Origin: Peribolospora baueri
Lineage: Eukaryota; Basidiomycota; Peribolosporomycetes; Peribolosporales; Peribolosporaceae
DNA: 64,000 nt
NCBI GenBank assembly: GCA_029717555.1
Contig: JAMDHS010000071.1
Coordinates: 1 to 64,000 of the forward strand
Reading direction: 5' to 3'
Shown: positions 57,430 to 64,000 of the stretch, one piece after another
How the letters are laid out: the number at the start of each line of letters is the position of its first letter
How positions within the stretch are numbered: position 1 is the stretch's first letter
Notes under the pieces: model-generated
What the model saw: the letters and a program-made list of their open reading frames with translations, nothing else
Database searches by the model: none
What the model was told of the DNA's origin: nothing
Program-made: the position numbers and the translations under genes

Positions 57430-60400
57430 TCAATCCAACACCTTCCAAAACACCGCCGTACACCCTTCACCCGCCTGCGCAGTCTCCTCTATCTCCCTCC
57501 GCACTGCCTTGCGCTTCGCAGTCGCTCGCCCGGGATTCCCGTTCCCCTTCGCGTCTCCGCTCTGTCCCTCCTCCCCATCGTCCACATCACTAGCAGGAGG
57601 CAGGAACGTTTCCTGCCTCGTCCGACTGGCCAACTGCAACCGATTGTGCGGCGTGTGCGTCGAACTGCCAGACTTGACCCTCTCCGCCGCCGCGCTGCTT
57701 ATCGGCGCCGCCGCGGCCGCGACCGGGTCGGTCGACGGGGTGCGCGGGTCAGGCGCCCGTGGGAGCGGTTCGACGGCGAGAGCCGCTTCACCCGCCTCCT
57801 CGCCGCCGTTCGTCGTCTCTGCTCCTGGTTCTTGTGATTGAAGTGCAGTCTCGGCGACCGGGGCAGGCGAGACACCGACGTTGGCGGCGGTAATGGAGAG
57901 CTTGGGCGGCAAGAGCGGGGGAAGGTGTTGCGGCACGGCTTGATTCACTCTCTTGCCCGTCCCGAGCTGGTAGTCAGAGTTATTTCCCCATACCATTAAG
58001 TCTCGTCCGAAAACCTGGAGATTGGCACGCTCCGTGTCGAGCGTCGCCACCGCGTGACCGGGCGGCCCGACGTGGAGCTGATAGATCGGAATCGGCTTGA
58101 CGGTTTTGTCTTGCTCCGAGTCTGTAGCAAGCCGAGGCGATGCGAGTGGCGAGGGACAGCGGAAAGGTTGGATGAGGAAGAGAAGGGTGAAGGTAAGAGA
58201 TCGCCCGCTTTCGTCTGTTTCGACCGCAGCGGACGGAGAAAAGAGAAACGCCGACTCACATTCCAGTAGGCCGCTGATCGACTTGACTCTCACCGGACTG
58301 GCCTGCACCTGACTATACATAGCGTTTCCGAGCCCTCCCCATTGTCCCGTCCCGGCGGCCATCACGTCCACCTTGGAGAGGCCAGGGACGAGCGGACCTC
58401 GCTTTTCGACGCCTAGCTGGGTAGGCTCGCGGCGATAAGTTATGAAGTAGGTGTTATCGGCGCCTGCGAGTGGCGATGAATACGCAGGTGGATAAGGTTC
58501 AGCGACGGGCGTCGAATGAATCTTAAAAAACCACGTCTGGCGCCCGTCGGTCTCACCCCATCTCTCCTCTCACTCACCAGCGGCGACCTTGGTACACCTC
58601 AGCTCGCTCGAGTTTGGGAACGCCTTTGTGAGCACGACTTCGGACGGCACGGGGACGTATTCCACGCCGGAGAGCGATCCCAGACCGAGTTGTCTAGACG
58701 GAAAATGAGAAGAAAAAAAAAAGGGATCTGTTCCTGCTACGCGCATGTCCGGTTCTGCCAACCGCTCACCCGTGCGTGTGTCTTCCCCAAGCCAACGGTT
58801 TTCCATTCCTCGTAAGAGCGACAGAATGCTGATCTCCAGCAGTGATTTGAGCAATATCGACGCCCTTGAGCGGGGGCAACTCCATAAGAGTTGTGGCGTA
58901 TCTGATGCTATTCGAGGGTTCCGTCACCGGCGTCACCAAGGCGCGCGGCTCCGTCCGGCTATACTCTTCCCCCTCGCGCGGGAGAGGCTTCGAGGGCCGC
59001 TCAGGGCCGATACTCGGGGGCGGAGGCGCGTCTGGACGCATGTTCACCGGCGGTATCGCCCAGTCCGGAAGCTTGGGAGGCCATTTCTCCTCGTACTGGC
59101 TCGTGTCGATCGGCTTGGGCTCCAGCACGGCTTCCACCTTGTTCACGCCCCCGCCGCTGTCCTTTACCGGCGCGTTGAGGAGGACGCGCTTGACGCCCAG
59201 CTGGCCATACATGTTCGCGCCGTCGTTGACGGGCAGGGCAAAGGTGCGACCGGAGGTGGTGAGCGCCAAGAGGTGGTTCTGCCCCGCCACCATAGAGGTA
59301 AACGTTTCTCCACGAGAGAGAGGCTGCGCAGAGGGGGCGACGTCGAGCACTACGTAGTCGATCTGTGGCGTCGTGCCTCCAAAGTCCCACCATGAGCGGC
59401 CATTGCTGGGCGAGGAGGCGGGCAAGTCCGAGCCGGTCTGTCGGGAGCGTGAGGCGGAGAAGACATAGATCTTGCCGTCCCTGGAGCGCGCGAAGACCTT
59501 TTCGTCCGTCGCGACCAGCTCGAGAATGTCCTTGCCCACGAGCGTCTTCATGGGCACGAGCTTCCTCCTCGTCGCCTCGCTCAGCTTGCTCGGGGGTGGC
59601 ACTGCCGAAGAGCCATCATCTCTGCGAGCGGCGGTGTAGGAAGTGGGGTCGACGGAGCGGACGGAAGGGTCGAAGAAGCCAAGTCCCCACTGGTAGACGT
59701 CCCCATTTGCGTCGACCGCTGCGCCGTGTTTCTCATGCAAGGCAAGATCGCGCAAAGAGACGCCGTCAAAGTAGGGGATGAAACGCGGCGTCTTGACCAC
59801 CTGGAGGTTGGGAGCCGTGGGTGCGACGACTTGGTACCTTGTGGATGAGAGTGGGAGGAGGGGAAGGGCAGCGCGACGATGGGAGGAGCTCAGCTTTGTC
59901 CTATCCGGCGAGGCGAAGCATTTGCACTCAACGTCGGCCCGGGAGGGCCGAACGGGACTTCCTCTTCCTTCTCATTCTGCTTCTGCCGCTTCGAAAGCGG
60001 AAGCGGAAGCGCGAACTCACCGGTTGGATCCCCAGGCATACACTCCCTGCGTCCTACTCCTCTCCTGCAACTGCTTCTGCTGCACGTCATCCATCACAGT
60101 CGGACTAACGCCATCGTCGGCGGGTACGACCGACTCGCTGAGGAGGGTTCGGTCGGAGGAGAAGGTGTGGTATGCGTAGAGGAGGGAAGCGGCGAGAGCG
60201 GCGCCGATGGTGAGGCGTTGGATGGTGGTGCGAGACGCAGAAGACGATGGGTTGGCAGAGGATGAGGAAAACCGAACGTGGGCCTGTAAAAAGGGGCGAC
60301 GGGGGGCTCCGACGCCCGCTCGCGTTCGTACGATAGGAAGCGAGCTCCGAGCGGAGCCGGCGGCCGTCTGTGAGCGGAGAGCGGAGGTGCGGGCAAACAT
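57430..60400 (-). CDS. FMP25: Mitochondrial RCC1-repeat protein (Fmp25 type)
   Basis: The N-terminus MFARTSALRSQTAAGSARSS, continuing Arg/Ser-rich, is a mitochondrial presequence. A single membrane segment follows (RLTIGAALAASLLYAYHTF), an arrangement seen in yeast Fmp25, an inner-membrane protein linked to respiratory complex III assembly. RCC1-type blades are then visible: GVYAWGSNR, GAAVDANGDVYQWGLGFF, KVFARSRDGKIYVFSAS, MVAGQNHLLALTTSGRTFAL, VDVMAAGTGQWGGLGN and LMVWGNNSDYQLGTGKR. There are about five exons. A proline/alanine-rich insert lies near the C-terminal end, before CTAVFWKVLD. The protein is longer than the yeast one. The role is inferred from architecture. Confidence 0.85.
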
Positions 60401-60817
60401 GGCGAGCTGGACGACGATGGACGGTTGAGTTTTCTTCTTCTTCTTCTTCTTCTTCGCCTCCGTCGTCGTCGTCGTCGATGTCGTCGTCGACCTCAACTCA
60501 AACGTCCTTCTTGGTTTGTCAATTCGCCAGGAAAACCTCGACGGGGACGGGACATGCTCATGTAAGCAAGCCGAAGGCCGCTCGCCGCAGTCGATCTTGT
60601 GAGCGTTGCCGATCGCGTCCATCCCCACTCGAGCCTAAGGAAGCCAAGGTGGGACGGGCAACGACTTATTTATGTATGGCAGGCATGTCATCATGGGGCA
60701 TATCATCCTACTTGGTTACATGCACGTTGATCCTCATAAAACGCCGCCGCTTTCCATTCCGCTCCCACTCCGCCAAGACGAACGGTCCTTCTATTCGTGA
60801 GAGAGGTGAATGCCAGA
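60401..60817. promoter_or_regulatory. Upstream region of FMP25, 3' of PDH1
   Basis: About 420 bp between tandem genes. It carries a TTC run followed by CGT/CGA triplets (60432-60494) just upstream of the FMP25 start, likely in its 5' leader. Confidence 0.45.
60432..60494. repeat. TTC and CGT triplet repeats upstream of FMP25
   Basis: About eight TTC units then mixed CGT/CGA triplets, non-coding in my model. Confidence 0.75.
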
Positions 60818-63338
60818 CTACTTCTTGGGGACCCAGAGGTCGACAAACTCGTTCACCGGCATCTTCGACAGCTTGTCGTGGTCCAGCGTCAGCGAAGCGA
60901 GCTGAAGGCAAGGGAAGAGAGAGAAGATGGCGAGTCGGACGGAATAAGCCAGCAAGCAGGGCTCGATGAGTCAGCCCCGTGCGGTCACAACTCACCGACT
61001 CCTGAGTGCCAGGCTCAAAGGTGCCCTTGAGGTGCTTCTGGAGCTTCTCGAGGATGAGAGGCTTGGCATCCTCCCTACGCCTGCGATGTCCGACGGGGTA
61101 GTCGACCTCGACCTCCTCGAGCTTCGTCCCGTCCTTGAGCGTCACCAGGAGCGCATTTCCGATCGACCGCTTTGCCGGCTCGTGGTACTCGACCGAGAAA
61201 CGACTGTCCTCAACGCACTCCATCTTGGCGCGGAGCTCGTCGATGCGCGGGTCCGCGGCCACGTCGTCGGAGTAGTCACTCGGAGTGAGGCGGCCGAAGA
61301 TGAGGGGTACGGCGACCATGTACTGGGAACGTGGAAGGGCGGACCGACGTCCAACGTTAGCATTCGCGCGGCACGACAAAGCAAGAGCCGAATGGCAAGA
61401 CGAGCCAGCGAACCCACCTGAATGCAATGGTCGCGGTCGGCAAAGTTGTCTGCAAGAGCGGCGGCAGGCACCACGACCGTCCGCGCGTCAGCCTCCGGCG
61501 AATCTCATCTCATTCCCACAACTTCCCATATGCTCTTCCCCACTCACTCAGCTTGCCCTGCTTGCTGATGATGCGAATCGCAGCCTCCTGGGTGCGAATG
61601 CGGATGTGCGCAATGTCATCGCTCGACTTGCCCATCTCCTTGAGCTTCTGGTGCAGCGTGTGGGCCGCTTCGACGGCCGTCTGCGCGTGGAACTCGGCGG
61701 GAGAGAGCTTGAAGCTAAGCGGGCCGAAAGGCAAAGGTCGAGGAAAGGACGGTAAATTGGAGACCAACCGCAGATTTAGAGCGGGAGACGGAAAAGAAAA
61801 AGAAGGAAGACACGACTCACAGCACGTTCTCCATCACGTACGAGCCGTAAGGGCGCTGGAACTTGAAAGGCTGACCTCTGTGAACCAAAGACAAAGAAAG
61901 GCGATCGTCAGGACCGCGTGTCGGTGCGCGGCTAAAGCCGGTTCCTTCGCCCACGCACTTGTTGAGCACATCATAGTAACCCCAGGTCTTGGCGGTCAAG
62001 ACGCTAGGGTAGCCCATCTCTCCCTTTTTGACAAGGAGCGCGAGGTTGACGGCGCGGGAGCAGGCGTCGCCGGCGGCCCAGGACTTGCGCGAGCCGGCGT
62101 TAGGGGCGTGGCGGTAGGTGCGGAGAGACTGGCCGTCGACCCAGGCCTGCGAGATGGCGTCGATGGTCTGCTCCTTGGTCAGGCCGCTGGAGGGTGGAGA
62201 CGATCGGGCGGGCGGCACCGAGTCGCGTGAGCGGAGGAAAGAACGCCTTCGGCGAACAAACGGCAGGCAGCGCCGGGCGGGCGCCACTCACAGCATCTTG
62301 GAAACGACGGCAGTGCTAGCGACCTTGACGAGCACGACGTGGTCGAGGCCGACACGGTTGAAACTGTTCTCGAGCGCGATGCAGCCCTGAATCTCGTGAG
62401 CCTTGATCGAGGCCGTGAGGACGTCGTGGACGGTCAAGGGGGCCTTGCCCTCGGCAATGGCCGTGCGCGAGAGCCAGTCGGCCACGGCGAGGATGGAGCC
62501 GAGGTTGTCGGAGGGGTGGCCCCACTGGAGGCGGTGAAGGGGACAAGAAGCGATATGGAGGCGGTGAAGGGGACAAGAAGCGATATGAGTTGGCTACTTG
62601 ACGGAGATGAGTTTATCTGGCCACACGGCAGAAAGGCACCAACCTCAGCGGCGAGCCAAGTGTCGTTGTAGTCAAGCCACCTGATCAGGGCACCGTTGTT
62701 GAACGCAGCGCGGATAGGATCGAGCTGGTAGGGCTGTAGGCACACACGAGAGGGTCATGGGAATAAGGCATTCGCTTCGTGTTTTGCCCACGACAGTAGA
62801 TGGGCGGCTCACCGTACCGGGAACCTGTGACGAACGTAGGGAAGGCAATCAGCTTGATGGACGTCTACCTCGAGCGCCTCCACCTCTTTCTCACCTTGGC
62901 ACCGTTAGGCACGACAGTGCCTTCGACGACGGGCCCGACAATCTTCCTCGGCGCCTCAAACTTAAGCGCTTCCATGGCGCAGCCGAGCGAGTCCATGAGG
63001 ACGAGGCGGGCGGTCTGGTACGCCTCGTCGGAGAGGGCGCTGTCGGGCTGGAAGACGTAGTCGGCAATGTCGACCATCACCTGGTCGGGCGGAGGACGTT
63101 CGTTCTTCTCGCCCTTTGCATCGTGCTGGACGGCAGCCATGGCGGAGGTGCGAGTGGTGGAAAAGGGGCGAAGAGTGCGAGAGAGAGGAGGGACGGCGGG
63201 GGACCGGGCGGGGGCGACGGCGGAGAGAACGGTGGGCCGCGGGGCGAGAGCGAAGGCTGAAAGGGTACGAGCGCGGGCGGTGAAGGAGAGGGGAGCTGAG
63301 AGGGACGAGGGGTGGACGTTGATGGGCAACCTGGGCAT
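60818..63338 (-). CDS. PDH1: 2-methylcitrate dehydratase, mitochondrial (PrpD family)
   Basis: Dehydrates 2-methylcitrate in the methylcitrate cycle that detoxifies propionyl-CoA, in the mitochondrial matrix. A long presequence rich in Arg, Ser and Ala ([18 protein letters not shown] to RPFSTTRTS) precedes the enzyme. PrpD landmarks are [40 protein letters not shown] joined to [105 protein letters not shown] and the end FVDLWVPKK. There are about nine exons. The intron that precedes WGHPSDN (62525-62643) carries a perfect 30-bp duplication of its 3' end. Confidence 0.94.
62526..62585 (-). repeat. Perfect 2 x 30 bp tandem duplication at a PDH1 3' splice site
   Basis: Two identical 30-bp copies (62526-62555 and 62556-62585) cover the pyrimidine tract and most of the acceptor of a PDH1 intron. 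Only the copy next to the exon is followed by the CAG that ends the intron. The other reads CAT at that place. Confidence 0.9.
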
Positions 63339-64000
63339 CTTGGAGGACGGAAGAGGAGTGAGCGTCCGGAAGAGGAAGGGGTAAAGACGAGCGCACGATG
63401 AGCACGCATTCCTTCTTTCATCCTCTTCTTCTACCCTCGCACCTACCGACCAGCAGACAGACGGCGAAATGCACGTCCGTTGTTCGCTCGTCGCTCACCT
63501 TGTCTAACAATGCGAAGCGATGCTCGGAAGCGAGGGGCCTTTGGCGGTTGGCGTATTGGTGGAAGAGAGGAAGAAGAAGGGCCTTTTAAGACCTTGTCTG
63601 TCTTTCTGTCTGTCGCTGGCTCGCGAAGCTTGTGACGGCTGCCGCAGCACTCCGGGAATAGCCGGCCCGGGCCCCCTCCTTCTCCCCACAGTGACTGGCT
63701 CCCCCGCGCGAAGAGCCGGCAATGGACAGACGGGGGGAGCTCACATCACGACAGACAGGGACACGGCTTGATATGATAGGACATGACATGACATGACATG
63801 ACATGACATGACATGACATGACATGTCATGAATTGGAAACGACAGGACAGGACAGGGCATAACATAACAGGATCGGATCTGGGCGCTTTTTGGACAAACA
63901 CATGCGCGCCTCCATCCCCCATCCCCCATCCCCCCACCGAATGGACCACTCCAGCACGGTTACGCCGCAGCAACTCTCCTCCCCAGTCCCTGGAAGTTGT
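63339..64000. other. Upstream region of PDH1 and right end of window
   Basis: About 660 bp with no supported gene. It contains an ACATG pentamer repeat (63781-63825), a following GACAG run, and CCATC-type C-rich repeats (63911-63937). The open frames through the pentamer repeat are artefacts of repetition. Confidence 0.5.
63781..63825. repeat. ACATG pentanucleotide microsatellite, nine units
   Basis: Nine perfect ACATG units are followed at once by TCATG, which makes a local inverted junction (ACATGTCATG). It is non-coding and lies upstream of PDH1. Confidence 0.9.

Noticed and set aside
63741-63973. Open frames reading MSCHVMSCHVM and similar
   Set aside because: They are translations of the ACATG microsatellite and its flanks, with no gene evidence.
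1-64000. Mobile elements, viral relics, CRISPR arrays, rRNA
   Set aside because: I saw no transposase, integrase, reverse transcriptase, long terminal or inverted repeats, spaced repeat arrays or rRNA signatures. The repeats present are simple sequence only.

Overview
This 64 kb window is ordinary, gene-dense nuclear DNA from a basidiomycete fungus. Genes are packed on both strands and cut by many short introns, often 60-120 nt, with GTGAGT/GTAAGT-type donors. The base composition is GC-rich. The proteins have fungal architectures: Zn2Cys6 transcription factor, zinc-knuckle Air protein, Ste11-type MAPKKK with SAM and RA domains, Iks1 kinase, Fmp25, Sld2 and a two-domain FEX fluoride exporter. 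The coding style fits Basidiomycota, but I cannot place it to class from sequence alone. I see no transposon, LTR element, viral relic, CRISPR array, rRNA or convincing tRNA.

Layout, left to right. RSE1/SF3B3 (-) and the fluoride exporter FEX (+) diverge at about 5.7-6.0 kb. A GNL1-type circularly permuted GTPase (+) ends against a Sel1-repeat protein (-) with a C-terminal CaaX box. That gene is head to head, only 169 bp apart, with RFC4 (+), a clamp-loader subunit. An Air1/2-type zinc-knuckle protein (-) diverges from a Zn2Cys6 regulator (+). A decayed MFS sugar-transporter gene (-) and an unassigned fragment follow at 21.8-24.2 kb. FCP1 (-), RPL35 (-) and STE11 (-) form a block on the minus strand. 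PTH1 (+) meets a secreted GH43-like protein (-), which diverges from the kinase IKS1 (+). AIP1 (-) diverges from SLD2 (+), and a BCL7-like protein (-) diverges from the mitochondrial carrier MTM1 (+). An F-box-like protein (-), the mitochondrial RCC1 protein FMP25 (-) and 2-methylcitrate dehydratase PDH1 (-) complete the window.

Most genes are core cell machinery: pre-mRNA splicing, replication (RFC4, SLD2), Pol II CTD dephosphorylation, ribosome and nuclear RNA surveillance, MAPK signalling, actin turnover, and mitochondrial function (MTM1, FMP25, PDH1, perhaps PTH1). They do not form one pathway. Eight adjacent pairs are divergent and share an upstream region, several under 450 bp.

I found no new biological system. 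The most useful leads are the Sel1/CaaX protein, the BCL7-like protein, an in-frame 78-nt intron in the STE11 activation loop, a duplicated 3' splice-site tract in PDH1, a telomere-like box upstream of RPL35, and the decayed transporter. Coding limits below come from manual reading of splice joins. Start and stop positions are firmer than internal exon edges.
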